A stretch of 64,000 bases of DNA. Origin: Paraburkholderia caffeinilytica. GTDB lineage: Bacteria > Pseudomonadota > Gammaproteobacteria > Burkholderiales > Burkholderiaceae. The stretch lies in NCBI RefSeq assembly GCF_003368325.1, contig NZ_CP031466.1, positions 1-64,000 on the forward strand, read 5' to 3'. Within the stretch, counting starts at the first letter, position 1. Every line of letters starts with the position of its first letter. The position numbers and the translations under genes were made by a program. The notes beneath the pieces are model-generated. The model was given only the letters and a program-made list of their open reading frames with translations. It did no database searches and had not been told where the DNA came from. Shown piece by piece: positions 1-11,110 of this stretch.

Positions 1-26
1 GCCCTCTGCGATCCGGATGATCCGCA

Positions 27-3023
27 ATGGCTACCCTCGAACGCACCGCGTACCCGCGCTTCCCCGAGGTTCTGGCACCCCGGGAACTGCAAGCCAGCTA
101 CACGCCGCTGTCCGACGAACTCGAGTGGGCACGCCGGTCAACGCGCGGCGAGCGGCCTCGATTGGGCCTGCTCGTGCTGCTGAAGGTCTTTCAGCAACTG
201 CACAATTTCCCGCCGCTCGACACGATTCCGGGTGCCATCGTCGATCATGTGCGGGCGGCCGCCAACATTGCGGACACCGTGCCATTTGGCTACGACACCG
301 CGTCGTCCTCGACGCTGTTCCGGCATTACGCCGCGGTACGCGCCTGGCTGAACGTGAAGCCGTATTACGGCACCGACGCGAACGCGATCGCGACACGCGC
401 GGCGCACACGGCGTCGCTGACGATGGACCAGCCGGTCGACATCATCAACGCGACGATCGACGAGTTGATCGCACGCGATGTCGAACTGCCCGCGTTCTCG
501 ACGCTGGACCGGCTGACCGAACAGATCCACGCTCGGGCTCAGTCCCGACTGTTCAAGCGCGTCACGCGACGCCTGACCGATGCACAGAAGCTCACGCTCA
601 ACCGGATGCTCGCACGCGACCTGTCGAGCCGGCAGACTGCCTACAACCGCATCAAGCGTCATGCGAAACGCCCATCGCGCCAGCATCTGAACCTGCTGAT
701 CGACCAGATTGCCTGGCTTGACGAACTCGGCGATTTTTCACTGGCCGTCGCTGGAATTCCCGCCTCAAAGCTGCGCTCGCTCGCGAATCAGGCGATGGCG
801 CTCGATGCGTCGGCGCTCAGGAACGACACACTGCCCGAGAAGCGCTACACACTGATCGTCGCGCTGCTCAACCGCATGCGCGTGCGCGCCCGCGACGATC
901 TTGCCGACATGTTTGTACGGCGCATGGGCGCCATCCACAAGCGCGCGAGCGACGAGCTGGACGTGATCCAGCGCAAGCAGCGTGATCAGGTCGAGGACCT
1001 CGTCGTCCTGCTGGATGGCGTGGCCGACATCCTCGCCGACGAATCCGACGAGACGGCCATCGCCAGGGCAGTCAGGAAGCTGCTCGCGCCGAAAGGTGAT
1101 CTGGAGCCGCTGCGCGAGAGCTGTGCGGCGATCCGTGCATTTAGCGGCCGCAACTATCTGCCGCTGCTCTGGAAGCACTTCAAGGCCCACCGTTCAGTCA
1201 TGATGCGTGTCGCCCGTACGCTCGAATGGGATTCGACCAGCCCGGTCCGTTCGCTGCTCAATGCACTCGACGTCGTGCTGAAAAACGAGTCGCGGCATCG
1301 CGAGTGGATCGAGGCCGACGTCGATCTGGGCTTTGCCGCGCCGCGGTGGCGCAAGCTCGCGCGTCGCTCACACGGCGACGGAGCGCCGACCAATCGCCGG
1401 TACCTCGAGCTCTGCGTGTTCTCGTACATGGCCGAGGAGCTACGGGTCGGCGACCTGTGCGTATCCGGCTCTGACGCCTACGCTGACTATCGCGACCACC
1501 TGCTGCCGTGGCGGCAATGCGAGCAGCAGTTGCCAGACTATTGCGACAAGCTCGGCATGCCAACGACCGGCAGTGACTTCGTGCACCATCTGCGTCAATG
1601 GCTGACGGCCGCCGCCCGCAAGCTTGACGACGAACTGCCGCGCAAGCGCGAGCACGTCGTAATCGACCGTCATGGCGAACCGATCCTGCGCAAAACCGTC
1701 GCGAAGGAGATTCCGGCGAGCGCGATCGCACTCCAGGAGCGGCTCAACGCCCGCCTGCCGACGCGGAACATGCTGGACATCCTCGCGAACATCGAACACT
1801 GGACGCATTTCACGCGGCACTTCGGGCCGCTGTCCGGGAGCGATCCCCAGATCCGCAAGGCTGCCGAGCGCTACCTGCTGACCGTTTTCGCGATGGGCTG
1901 CAATCTCGGCCCGACCCAGGCGGCCCGCCATCTCGACTCGGATGTAACCGCGCACATGCTCTCGTTCGTCAACCGTCGGCATATGAGCCTGGACAAGCTC
2001 GAAACCGCACAGCGCGAACTGATCGAACTGTACCTGCGGCTGGATCTGCCGAAACACTGGGGCGATGGCAAGACGGTAGCGGCCGACGGAACACAGTACG
2101 ACTTCTACGACAACAACCTGTTGGCCGGCTATCACTTCCGCTACCGGAAGATGGGGGCGGTCGCGTACCGGCATGTCGCCGACAACTATATCGCGGTGTT
2201 CCAGCACTTCATTCCGCCGGGCGTCTGGGAAGCGATCTATGTGATCGAGGGGCTGCTGAAAGCGGGTCTGTCGGTCAAGGCCGATACCGTCCATGCCGAT
2301 ACGCAGGGGCAGTCGGCTGCCGTTTTCGCGTTCACGTACCTGCTCGGCATCAACCTGATGCCGCGGATCCGAAACTGGAAGGATCTCGTCCTGTACCGGC
2401 CGGACGGCAAGGCCAGGTACAGGCACATCGACAAGCTGTTCACGGCGACCATCGACTGGGTGCTGATCGAGCAGCACTGGCAGGAGCTGATGCAGGTCGC
2501 GCTGTCGATTCAGGCGGGTACGATCTCGTCGCCGCTGCTGCTGCGCCGGCTTGGCTCCGAAAGCCGCAAGAACCGGCTGTACCTGGCCGCGCGCGAACTC
2601 GGCAACGTCGTTCGCACGGTGTTTCTGCTCGAGTGGATAGGCAGCCTCGAATTGCGGCAGGAGGTCACCGCGAACACGAACAAGATCGAGTCGTACAACG
2701 GCTTCTCCAAGTGGCTGTCGTTCGGTGGCGACGTGATCGCCGAGAACGAGCCGGAGGAGCAGCAGAAACGGCTACGCTACAATGACCTGGTCGCGTCGGC
2801 CGTGATCCTGCAAAACACGGTGGACATGATGCAAGCGCTGCGCGAGATGGCGGCAAACGGCGAGAAAGTGCGCGCCGAAGACATCGAGTTTCTGAGCCCG
2901 TACCCGACCCACAACATCCGGCGCTTCGGCCACTATAAACTGCACCTGGATCGTCGGCCGGAGGCCTGGATCAAAGACCCGCTGTTCGGCCATGCAGCCC
3001 GTACCTACGCATCCCGCCCATGA
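27..3023 (+). CDS. tnpA: Tn3-family transposase
   Basis: This 998-residue protein has the usual length of a Tn3-family transposase. Such enzymes cut at the terminal inverted repeats and move the element by replicative transposition. The C-terminal half carries the DDE catalytic domain: an Asp in AADGTQ near residue 688, an Asp in HADTQGQ near 757 and a Glu in NTNKIESYNG near 887. The N-terminal half is the DNA-binding and DUF4158-like part. Its stop codon overlaps the start of the next gene (ATGA), so the two are translationally coupled. The left inverted repeat should lie before base 27 and is not visible. The reading frame is intact, so the transposase could still be active. Confidence 0.95.
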   Translation: MATLERTAYPRFPEVLAPRELQASYTPLSDELEWARRSTRGERPRLGLLVLLKVFQQLHNFPPLDTIPGAIVDHVRAAANIADTVPFGYDTASSSTLFRHYAAVRAWLNVKPYYGTDANAIATRAAHTASLTMDQPVDIINATIDELIARDVELPAFSTLDRLTEQIHARAQSRLFKRVTRRLTDAQKLTLNRMLARDLSSRQTAYNRIKRHAKRPSRQHLNLLIDQIAWLDELGDFSLAVAGIPASKLRSLANQAMALDASALRNDTLPEKRYTLIVALLNRMRVRARDDLADMFVRRMGAIHKRASDELDVIQRKQRDQVEDLVVLLDGVADILADESDETAIARAVRKLLAPKGDLEPLRESCAAIRAFSGRNYLPLLWKHFKAHRSVMMRVARTLEWDSTSPVRSLLNALDVVLKNESRHREWIEADVDLGFAAPRWRKLARRSHGDGAPTNRRYLELCVFSYMAEELRVGDLCVSGSDAYADYRDHLLPWRQCEQQLPDYCDKLGMPTTGSDFVHHLRQWLTAAARKLDDELPRKREHVVIDRHGEPILRKTVAKEIPASAIALQERLNARLPTRNMLDILANIEHWTHFTRHFGPLSGSDPQIRKAAERYLLTVFAMGCNLGPTQAARHLDSDVTAHMLSFVNRRHMSLDKLETAQRELIELYLRLDLPKHWGDGKTVAADGTQYDFYDNNLLAGYHFRYRKMGAVAYRHVADNYIAVFQHFIPPGVWEAIYVIEGLLKAGLSVKADTVHADTQGQSAAVFAFTYLLGINLMPRIRNWKDLVLYRPDGKARYRHIDKLFTATIDWVLIEQHWQELMQVALSIQAGTISSPLLLRRLGSESRKNRLYLAARELGNVVRTVFLLEWIGSLELRQEVTANTNKIESYNGFSKWLSFGGDVIAENEPEEQQKRLRYNDLVASAVILQNTVDMMQALREMAANGEKVRAEDIEFLSPYPTHNIRRFGHYKLHLDRRPEAWIKDPLFGHAARTYASRP

Positions 3024-3385
3024 CTGCACGCCCGGCCATCACTACGACCTGTTTCGGCGATGTCGACACCGCCGCGCTTGAGCGGCTCGAATCGAGCTAC
3101 GACACAACCCGCTTGCTGACCGCCGTCGATATCGTCGATCGCCTCCGCGCGCAGTTGCACGATCCCGAAGGGCTGCGCGATGATCTGCTGGGAATTCACA
3201 GCATGGCGCACGCGGTCTTGAACGGCGCACCGTCTGTGCCATCGCGACACGATGGCTCCTTTCCGGAGCAGGTGCTGGATGCACTGCACCTGATTGACGA
3301 ATTTATCGTAGAACTGACGCGGGTGAGAACGATTCTTGATCCGCTCGAAGCGTTGTACCCGGACGATGCGTTCGGCGAAGATTGA
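3020..3385 (+). CDS. tnpC: TnpC-like small partner of Tn3 transposase
   Basis: This 121-residue acidic protein starts inside the tnpA stop codon. By size, position and general composition it matches the TnpC protein of Tn4652-type Tn3 elements, which lowers transposase level after transcription. It has no cofactor motif or membrane segment. A long helical centre is predicted from the Leu/Asp/Arg pattern (DIVDRLRAQLHDPEGL). The family assignment is recalled from the family pattern, not from a search. The strict coupling to tnpA supports a role in transposition control. Confidence 0.7.
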   Translation: MTARPAITTTCFGDVDTAALERLESSYDTTRLLTAVDIVDRLRAQLHDPEGLRDDLLGIHSMAHAVLNGAPSVPSRHDGSFPEQVLDALHLIDEFIVELTRVRTILDPLEALYPDDAFGED

Positions 3386-3559
3386 GTGTGTGTGGGCGAA
3401 ACGCTTGCAGGGGTAATCGCGGGACTCAAATGACTCTGAGCGCCTCGGGCGATGTAAGAGCCGCGTTTACTGTGGCTCTCGGAATGTGCCCACACTTCCT
3501 GGGTCGTTTCAGGCCGATGCAGGTGGCAAAATCAGCCAAGTCTGAAGGGCACCCCGGAT

Positions 3560-3642
3560 GGCGGCCGAAGCTCGGCCGCCTGCCGTGACCGGTGAGCCGA
3601 AACGGGAGACGACGGCGCGGCTGCTGTGCCGCCTGCGCCGTC
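3560..3642. terminator. Hairpin pair between convergent genes
   Basis: The gap 3386-3683 separates tnpC from a convergent minus-strand gene. It contains a perfect 9-bp stem with a 3-base loop (3560-3568 with 3572-3580) and a second stem GACGGCGC/GCGCCGTC (3611-3618 with 3635-3642). Neither is followed by a T run, so they are hairpins that may stop transcription from both sides, not textbook terminators. The right end of the Tn3 element may also lie in this gap, but I could not identify its inverted repeat. Confidence 0.4.
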
Positions 3643-3683
3643 GCCGTACCTGATGCCGACGTGGGTCCTGACGGACCGTGTTG

Positions 3684-4208
3684 TTAGCTGGTGGTCTTCG
3701 TTCCACTCACGTCTGTCTCCCTCCTTTCGAGACGCAGATAGGTGTCTGCCGCTACCAGCCCGAACACGATGTGGGCAATGAGGCTCATCCAGCCTCGGGC
3801 GTCTGCGAACCACGGAAACAACCGGGTCATGCCGTAGAAGTTGACCAGGTACACGGCGACACCGAATAAAGCCCCCACCAGCGAGGCCATTCCGATGCTC
3901 GAATCAAAGCTGAACGGCGCCATGATCACCGCCAGAATGAGCGCGAAGACGATCGATAGCGCAAAGTGGACGACGAGCGCCACCAGCATGATGCCCGGGT
4001 CAAACGTGGCAGGTCGGGCAAGCGCATCACGTCCCAGGGCGATTGCCGCGATCATTTGCGGTGGTCCCCATGGGCTCTGCCCCGTGACCCACATGGCTAC
4101 GAGCTCGAGCACCAGGAAAACCACGCCAGCGACACAGCCGCCGATCACGGCCGCGCGCCAGTCAGGCGTACGGCGAGTGAAATGGTGCGAATGCATGTGA
4201 AGTTCCAT
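3684..4208 (-). CDS. Small integral membrane protein of the stress island
   Basis: This is a 174-residue protein of unknown function. The start at 4208 is chosen because AAGGAGG lies five bases upstream; an in-frame extension to 4271 has no such signal. After a His-rich N-terminus (MELHMHSHHF) there are about four hydrophobic segments: residues near 22-40, 75-100, 107-125 and 140-155. They suggest an inner-membrane protein with both ends in the cytoplasm. It is the last gene of the minus-strand chaperone cluster, about 160 bases beyond the preceding gene. I do not recognise the family with certainty. The context suggests a role in envelope stress, which is inference only. Confidence 0.7.
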   Translation of the reverse strand: MELHMHSHHFTRRTPDWRAAVIGGCVAGVVFLVLELVAMWVTGQSPWGPPQMIAAIALGRDALARPATFDPGIMLVALVVHFALSIVFALILAVIMAPFSFDSSIGMASLVGALFGVAVYLVNFYGMTRLFPWFADARGWMSLIAHIVFGLVAADTYLRLERRETDVSGTKTTS

Positions 4209-4366
4209 AGCGACCTCCTTACAGTAAAACAGCTCACCTGTGCCGCTCGCGCGAGCCATCCTGGACGACATTGGCGCGCCTGCGCCCTGATTGATATATT
4301 TCGGGTTCCCGACAGCGTGCCTCGTCGCGCAGCTTCCGCCTTCGACGTTCCGTTCCGCACGAAAAC

Positions 4367-4630
4367 CTACTGCGGCTGCTCGATCATCAGATAGCGAACG
4401 ACCAGCGCCGGATCGACGATTTCCAGAATGAGCCGGCGCAGAATGCGATTGCGCATGTGGTCCTCATCCAGCAGCCATGGACCGCCGACGTCGCTCAGAT
4501 GACGGGAAATCGCGTCGCGCATGGCGTCGCCTTCCGAAGGCGCGTCCAGCCGCACCGCCAGCAGCCCGGCGATTACGTCATCAAGCTCAATGCTCAAAGG
4601 CGTGGAATCAATCGTCAAATTCAGCTTCAT
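4367..4630 (-). CDS. Hypothetical protein downstream of dnaK
   Basis: This 87-residue protein begins MKLNLTIDSTPLSIEL. The start at 4630 follows a weak TGGTGA-type ribosome site, and the longer in-frame extension has no better one. The sequence is acidic with alternating hydrophobic residues. It ends with an Arg-rich helix (MRNRILRRLILEIVDP) and YLMIEQPQ. There is no signal peptide or known motif. It lies about 120 bases after dnaK on the same strand and is probably co-transcribed with it. It could be a small co-factor of the accessory chaperones, but no homology supports a function. Confidence 0.55.
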   Translation of the reverse strand: MKLNLTIDSTPLSIELDDVIAGLLAVRLDAPSEGDAMRDAISRHLSDVGGPWLLDEDHMRNRILRRLILEIVDPALVVRYLMIEQPQ

Positions 4631-4753
4631 GTTCACCAAAAATGGAAATCGTGTCCGCCGCAACAGCGAACGGCGCGGACCGGCTATTACGAGATGTCCG
4701 TGTATCGATTCGTCCAAGCCTGGAATCGAGCCGAAGCATGGCATTGCTGCGGC

Positions 4754-6688
4754 TTACCGCTTCGTCTTCACCTCCTTGAACTCGGCATCGACCACGTCCT
4801 CCTCCCTTGTTCCGCCACCGGCCTCCTGACTGGCCGAGCCTTCTGAGCCACTGGCTGCCTGCGACTGCACGTCGGCATACAGCTTTTCGCCGAGCTTCTG
4901 CGAGGCCGTGGCGAGCGCATGCACCCGGGCGTCGATCTCGGCCTTGTCGGATCCCTTGAGCGCTCCCTCGAGCTCCTTGATCGCGGCTTCGATCTTTTCC
5001 TTCTCACCCGCCTCCAGCTTGTCGCCGTACTCGGTGAGCGCCTTCTTCGTGCTATGCACCAGGGCATCGCCATGGTTACGCGCGTCAACCAGCTCACGCA
5101 TCCGGTGATCTTCAGCGGCGTGGGCCTCGGCATCCCTCACCATCTTCTGTATTTCCTCCTCGGACAGACCTGAATTGGCCTTGATGGTGATGCGGCTTTC
5201 CTTGCCGGTCGCCTTGTCTTTGGCCGACACGTGCAGGATGCCATTCGCGTCGATGTCGAACGTCACCTCGATCTGCGGCACGCCGCGCGGCGATGGTGGG
5301 ATGCCTTCGAGGCTGAACTCGCCCAGCAGCTTGTTGCCCGTGACCATCTCGCGCTCGCCCTGATAGACCTTGACCGTCACGGCAGGCTGGTTGTCGTCGG
5401 CGGTGGAGAAAATCTCCGAGAATTTGGTCGGGATGGTGGTGTTCTTCTCGATCATCCTGGTCATCACGCCGCCCTGTGTTTCGATGCCGAGCGACAGCGG
5501 CGTGACGTCAAGCAGCAGCACGTCCTTGCGCTCACCTGCGAGCACCGCGCCCTGGATGGCCGCGCCCGCCGCCACGGCTTCGTCAGGATTGACGTCCTTG
5601 CGCGGCTCGCGGCCGAAAAACGCCCGAACCTTGTCCTGCACCCTGGGCATGCGGGTCATCCCGCCCACCAGAATCACGTCATCGATCTTGTCCACTGCCA
5701 CGGCGGCGTCCTTGATGGCGATGCGGCATGGCTCCATCGTGCGCTCGATCAGATCTTCGACCAGTGCTTCGAGCTTGGCCCGCGTGAGCTTCAGCGTGAG
5801 ATGCCTGGGTCCGCTCGCGTCGGCCGTGATATACGGCAGATTGATTTCGGTCTGCTGGGTCGACGACAGTTCGATCTTCGCCTTTTCGGCCGCCTCCTTC
5901 AGGCGCTGCAGTGCGAGCACGTCCTTCGACAGGTCGACGCCTTGCTCCTTCTTGAACTCGCCGATGATGTAGTCGATGATGCGCTGGTCGAAGTCCTCGC
6001 CGCCAAGGAACGTGTCGCCGTTGGTCGAGAGCACTTCGAACTGTTTCTCGCCCTGCACGTCGGCGATCTCGATGATGGAGATGTCAAAGGTGCCGCCGCC
6101 GAGGTCGAACACGGCGATCTTGCGGTCACGGTTTTCCTGCTTGTCCAGGCCGAACGCGAGCGCCGCCGCAGTCGGCTCGTTGATGATCCGCCTTACTTCA
6201 AGGCCGGCGATGCGGCCGGCGTCCTTCGTGGCCTGCCGCTGGCTGTCGTTGAAGTAGGCGGGCACCGTGATGACGGCTTCAGTGACAGGTTCGCGGAGGT
6301 ATTCCTCGGCGGTCTTCTTCATCTTGCGCAGCACCTCCGCCGATACCTGCGGCGGGGCAAGCTTCTTGTCCTGCGCCTCGACCCATGCGTCGCCGTTGTC
6401 GGCCTTGAAAATTCTGAAAGGCATCAGGCCGATGTCCTTCTGCACTTCCTTCTCTTCGTAGCGGCGGCCGATCAACCGCTTGACGGCAAACAGCGTGTTT
6501 TTTGGATTGGTCACGGCCTGGCGCTTCGCCGGTGCGCCGACGAGCACTTCGTCCTCGTCCATGTAGGCGACGATCGACGGCGTGGTGCGCGCACCTTCCG
6601 AATTTTCGATTACCTTGACCTGACTGCCTTCCATCAGCGCCACGCACGAGTTCGTGGTGCCGAGGTCGATGCCGATGATCTTGCCCAT
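4754..6688 (-). CDS. dnaK: Accessory Hsp70 chaperone DnaK
   Basis: This is a full-length Hsp70 of 644 residues. It is an ATP-driven chaperone that binds exposed hydrophobic peptides. The nucleotide-binding domain shows [10 protein letters not shown] at the N-terminus, [13 protein letters not shown] and [11 protein letters not shown]. The substrate domain and helical lid follow, and the tail [13 protein letters not shown] keeps the usual DnaK C-terminal motif. The start at 6688 matches the [12 protein letters not shown] beginning of known DnaK; a GTG three codons earlier is possible. No dnaJ or grpE is adjacent, unlike the housekeeping locus, and groEL lies just upstream. It is therefore probably a second, island-borne dnaK that borrows co-chaperones from the chromosome. 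Confidence 0.96.
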   Translation of the reverse strand: MGKIIGIDLGTTNSCVALMEGSQVKVIENSEGARTTPSIVAYMDEDEVLVGAPAKRQAVTNPKNTLFAVKRLIGRRYEEKEVQKDIGLMPFRIFKADNGDAWVEAQDKKLAPPQVSAEVLRKMKKTAEEYLREPVTEAVITVPAYFNDSQRQATKDAGRIAGLEVRRIINEPTAAALAFGLDKQENRDRKIAVFDLGGGTFDISIIEIADVQGEKQFEVLSTNGDTFLGGEDFDQRIIDYIIGEFKKEQGVDLSKDVLALQRLKEAAEKAKIELSSTQQTEINLPYITADASGPRHLTLKLTRAKLEALVEDLIERTMEPCRIAIKDAAVAVDKIDDVILVGGMTRMPRVQDKVRAFFGREPRKDVNPDEAVAAGAAIQGAVLAGERKDVLLLDVTPLSLGIETQGGVMTRMIEKNTTIPTKFSEIFSTADDNQPAVTVKVYQGEREMVTGNKLLGEFSLEGIPPSPRGVPQIEVTFDIDANGILHVSAKDKATGKESRITIKANSGLSEEEIQKMVRDAEAHAAEDHRMRELVDARNHGDALVHSTKKALTEYGDKLEAGEKEKIEAAIKELEGALKGSDKAEIDARVHALATASQKLGEKLYADVQSQAASGSEGSASQEAGGGTREEDVVDAEFKEVKTKR

Positions 6689-6769
6689 GGTTTTCACTCG
6701 CTCGATCTGGTTCGGGGAATGCCCCGTGAATCCCGCTCCGTTACGCCGTCATCCCACTGCGCATCCCGG

Positions 6770-8413
<1,644 letters not shown>

Positions 8414-8458
8414 TCAGACAAAATGCAACACCGTGCGATGGCGCCGCCATCGATCTCC

Positions 8459-8761
8459 TCATGAAGCGGAATCCGCGGTCACCACCGCCAGTAGGTCAGC
8501 TTCGCGCATGACCAGCAGCTCTTCGCCTTCGACCTTGATGGCGGTGCCGGCATACTTGCCGAACAGCACGCGGTCGCCCACCTTGACGTCCGGTTCGCAA
8601 CGGCGGCCATCCTCGAGCCGCGTGCCGGGGCCGACGACAATCACTTCTCCGTGGTCGGGTTTTTCGGCAGCAGTATCGGGGATGACGATGCCTGCTGCGG
8701 TCCTGCGCTCCTGTTCCTGCCGCCTGACCACGACCCGATCATGCAAAGGACAGATTTTCAT
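8459..8761 (-). CDS. groES: Accessory co-chaperonin GroES
   Basis: This 100-residue protein has the normal GroES length and forms the heptameric lid of the GroEL chamber. It begins [18 protein letters not shown], the usual N-terminal strand. The mobile-loop region includes [15 protein letters not shown], and the strands GEVIVVGPG and VLFGKYAG are typical. It precedes groEL directly, so a matched GroES-GroEL pair is encoded. No convincing heat-shock promoter lies in the 85 bases upstream. Transcription more likely comes from the promoter upstream of the sigma-like gene. Confidence 0.96.
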   Translation of the reverse strand: MKICPLHDRVVVRRQEQERRTAAGIVIPDTAAEKPDHGEVIVVGPGTRLEDGRRCEPDVKVGDRVLFGKYAGTAIKVEGEELLVMREADLLAVVTADSAS

Positions 8762-8846
8762 GATTGGCTCCGTGTCGTCACAGATGCTGTCTATGGGGAT
8801 TCGGTAGTATGCCGAATCGACTGCATGGCGATTCCGCGCGGGGTGC

Positions 8847-9095
8847 TCAACCGGCCCCCGACCTCACTGCGGAGCGCCTGATCGCCGATCTTCCGCGGGT
8901 TGACCAGATCCCCTGGCCGGGGGCAACAGACGCACCTTTTGCACGTCCCGACGCCCGGCGCGCCCGCGGCGCACCGGCCTCGGACGCCGGCGTGCACGCA
9001 ATGGGGTCGCTGGCCAGAAAGGTTTCCCGCAGCGCCTCGTCGAGCAGCGCATCTGCATCAGCGAGGTCCGAGTGTGGCGTCCTGAGGGTCTTCAT
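8847..9095 (-). CDS. Small protein coupled to the HPF-sigma fusion gene
   Basis: This 82-residue protein starts at an ATG that overlaps the stop codon of the upstream gene (ATGA). A strong ribosome site, GGAGGTGA, lies inside the end of that gene, and this coupling is the main support for it being real. The N-terminus [22 protein letters not shown] is acidic and helical. The rest is Arg/Ala/Gly rich and may be disordered. No motif or membrane segment is visible. It lies between the sigma-like gene and groES and could be a small regulator or antagonist of its partner. That role is inference. Confidence 0.55.
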   Translation of the reverse strand: MKTLRTPHSDLADADALLDEALRETFLASDPIACTPASEAGAPRARRASGRAKGASVAPGQGIWSTRGRSAIRRSAVRSGAG

Positions 9096-10237
9096 CGTTC
9101 ACCTCCATGCCGAGCCCTACGCGGCGTATCTCCCCGCGTGGCGTCATCGAACTCCCGGGTCAGCCGGGACGCCGGTGGCGGCATGCCGGCCACGACGTAG
9201 TCTCCGGCCACGCCTGCGTCCTGGGGCGTGAATCGCAGCTCGCGGAGTCGGGCCTTGAGAAACGCATCGGCATCCACGAGCCAGCGCTTGAGTTCGTGCT
9301 CGCTGGTGCCGAGCACCTGAGCGGCGGAGGCTCGGGGCACGGCTTCCATCCGGCACAGCACCAGCGCCTGGCGCCACGACGTCGGCATGTCTGCAATAAG
9401 CGCTGCCACGAGTCGACGTGTTTCCTTTGCGCTCAATTCCTCTTCGGGCGTACCGTCGGCCGCCGGCGTCACGTCTTCGAGTCGCAGCACTTCGTCGGGT
9501 TGCCAGTATTCGAACAGGATCTCGTCATCGTCTTCGTGCGGCTCGCGCAACTGAACCGGCGGTCTGCCTTCCAGGGAGATCCAGCGGCCCTCGTCGGTCT
9601 GCCGGCGGCTCACGTCCTCGGCGAGCAAGTCGAGCGCGATCTGGTAGAGCCACTGTCTCGGCTCGAGCTTGCGTGGACGCCGCGCGAGTCTTTCGCAGGC
9701 GCGGGCCAGCGTCTCGTCGACGACCTCATCCACGGCGGGGTCCCCTGGTGCGAGGTCGCCGCGCGCCTGCAGGTAGGCGAGTTCGCGCTCCACGAAGCGC
9801 TTGAGCTCCGGCAGCAATGGGCGCACGAGCTCACTGAACAGCGCTAGCCCGGCTGCGACCGGACCGGCCGCCGCGCCTTTGAGCCGACGCAACCCGGCGC
9901 GGCGCTCCTTGCGGCGCCAGTTGTCCTCGTGACGCAGGTGGGCGCTGTGGCGCTCGAGTTGCCGCTCCAGTTCCACGAAGGACAGTTCGAGGGCTTTTTC
10001 GAGTTCGGGCGACTCGTCCGAGCAGGCGAGCGTGGCACTCGGCAATCCGAGCCGGAGCCTTGCCCGGTAGAGACTGCGATGGCCGCTTCGTTCGAGGGTC
10101 GCACGCAACCGGACGAGTTCGGCGGGGAAGTGCGACAGGTGCGGCTGGAGGTGTCGGCCGAGGAGATTGCCAACCAATCGTTCCAGGTCGGGGCGGGCAA
10201 GCTCCGAAATGTTCCGGTAACTGATCGCCGTTTTCAT
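9092..10237 (-). CDS. Fusion of HPF/RaiA-like domain with ECF-type sigma factor
   Basis: This 381-residue protein appears to join two unrelated modules. Residues about 1-112 resemble the ribosome hibernation/sigma54-modulation (HPF, RaiA) fold: a long N-terminal helix, strands such as HRSLYRARLRLGLP, then a helix with the ELERQLERHSAHLR pattern and a basic end. Residues about 145-215 resemble sigma region 2 (DETLARACERLA, QWLYQIALDLLAEDV). Residues about 283-345 resemble sigma region 4, with a helix-turn-helix at ASAAQVLGTSEHELKRWL. Family limits are judged by eye. It heads the minus-strand chaperone cluster and is coupled to the next gene, so it may sense translational stress and drive these genes. 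Confidence 0.75.
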   Translation of the reverse strand: MKTAISYRNISELARPDLERLVGNLLGRHLQPHLSHFPAELVRLRATLERSGHRSLYRARLRLGLPSATLACSDESPELEKALELSFVELERQLERHSAHLRHEDNWRRKERRAGLRRLKGAAAGPVAAGLALFSELVRPLLPELKRFVERELAYLQARGDLAPGDPAVDEVVDETLARACERLARRPRKLEPRQWLYQIALDLLAEDVSRRQTDEGRWISLEGRPPVQLREPHEDDDEILFEYWQPDEVLRLEDVTPAADGTPEEELSAKETRRLVAALIADMPTSWRQALVLCRMEAVPRASAAQVLGTSEHELKRWLVDADAFLKARLRELRFTPQDAGVAGDYVVAGMPPPASRLTREFDDATRGDTPRRARHGGER

Positions 10238-10260
10238 GACAGTCCTGCACGTCTTCCAGT

Positions 10261-10282
10261 GGCCGCCGCATCGGAGGCGGCC
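10261..10282 (-). repeat. Hairpin in the leader of the fusion sigma gene
   Basis: A perfect 7-bp inverted repeat GGCCGCC/GGCGGCC with an 8-base loop lies 24 bases upstream of the start codon, just ahead of a weak AGGA ribosome site. It falls in the predicted 5' leader and could modulate translation. No U run follows. Confidence 0.45.
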
Positions 10283-10481
10283 GTCACTCCCTCAGGGGCG
10301 GGCGCGCGATCGCCGGCGGGACCACCGGCCCGACGCTTGCGCTGCGAGGCTCACCGTATCCGGTGAGGTTTCGCTTCGCACCCCTGACTCTGCCCGCTCG
10401 CTGTGTTTCCCAGACACTCGTCATCCGACGTCACGGGCATACGCCATTTGCCCTTCATCGCTATCCGGGCTGGCAACACAA

Positions 10482-10509
10482 AATATAAAAACAGTGGCGA
10501 AAAAATCAA
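10482..10509 (-). promoter_or_regulatory. Sigma70-like promoter for the chaperone cluster
   Basis: On the minus strand TTGATT (10504-10509) and TATATT (10482-10487) are separated by 16 bases. This is the best promoter match in the 399-base gap 10238-10636. It points toward the fusion sigma gene and implies a leader of roughly 240 bases. The preceding C also makes CTTGATT, a weak match to a sigma32 -35 box. The rest of the gap shows no gene that I trust. Confidence 0.5.
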
Positions 10510-10636
10510 GGGCCGCGATGCATTGCTGGACGTCGCAGGCGACTGCGAGGACATCCGCCCGAGCGGGCGGATTGAAGGCGCAGAAAATGGACACCGCGCA
10601 CGGTCGTGCATGCGCCTTCGAAGCTCTCCTGTCGGG

Positions 10637-11014
10637 TCAGTAGATCGGAAACACGAAGTCCGGCGTCGGTGCAAACTGGATTCCGGTATCCGGACAGGTG
10701 ATGCGCCCTCTCACCGCGACCCGCTGGTTCAGATACGGCAACAGCAGCAAGTGTTCGGTGGTGCCGGCCTGGCCGAGCAGGATGTCGGTCACGACCTTGT
10801 CGCTGCACGGTGAAGCGGCCGGGCGATCCAGCCGGATCGTCGTATAGTCTCCCGGCGCGAACTGCCCGTTGCCCCGCTGGATAGTACCGGCGATCCAGAT
10901 GTCCTGCTGGACTGGCAATGCCCGCGGCAGTGGCGCAATAGCGACCACTGCTGCAGGGAAGGCGCCCGCGGCCAGGGCGGCCGCGGCGAGTAACCCGCGT
11001 GATCGTATTTTCAT
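10637..11014 (-). CDS. Small exported protein of the stress island
   Basis: This 125-residue protein starts at 11014, where GGGAGC precedes the ATG. The start MKIRSRGLLAAAALAAGAFP is a clear Sec signal peptide with cleavage probably near residue 25. The mature part is about 95 residues. It has two cysteines (SPCSDK and RITCPDTG) that could form a disulphide, and a beta-rich pattern (IWIAGTIQRG, RVAVRGRITC). It recalls DUF4431-type periplasmic domains, but I cannot confirm this. It follows the 127-residue gene on the same strand, so both may be driven by the sigma32-like promoter at 11527-11556. Confidence 0.6.
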   Translation of the reverse strand: MKIRSRGLLAAAALAAGAFPAAVVAIAPLPRALPVQQDIWIAGTIQRGNGQFAPGDYTTIRLDRPAASPCSDKVVTDILLGQAGTTEHLLLLPYLNQRVAVRGRITCPDTGIQFAPTPDFVFPIY

Positions 11015-11110
11015 GGTGATGCTCCCATTCCGCGACAGACGCCGCCGCGTCCGCACTCGCCGGCAGGAGACGAGAGCCGGCGCCTGCAGGACGGCGGGAC
11101 GCAGGCTCGA

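Noticed and set aside
8791..8798. CCCCATAG on the minus strand upstream of groES as a heat-shock -10
   Set aside because: No CTTGAA-like -35 element lies at the right distance, so it is not called a promoter.
10236..10643. Plus-strand frame of 135 codons in the gap before the fusion sigma gene
   Set aside because: It lies over the predicted promoter and leader of the minus-strand operon and has no ribosome site or recognisable sequence.
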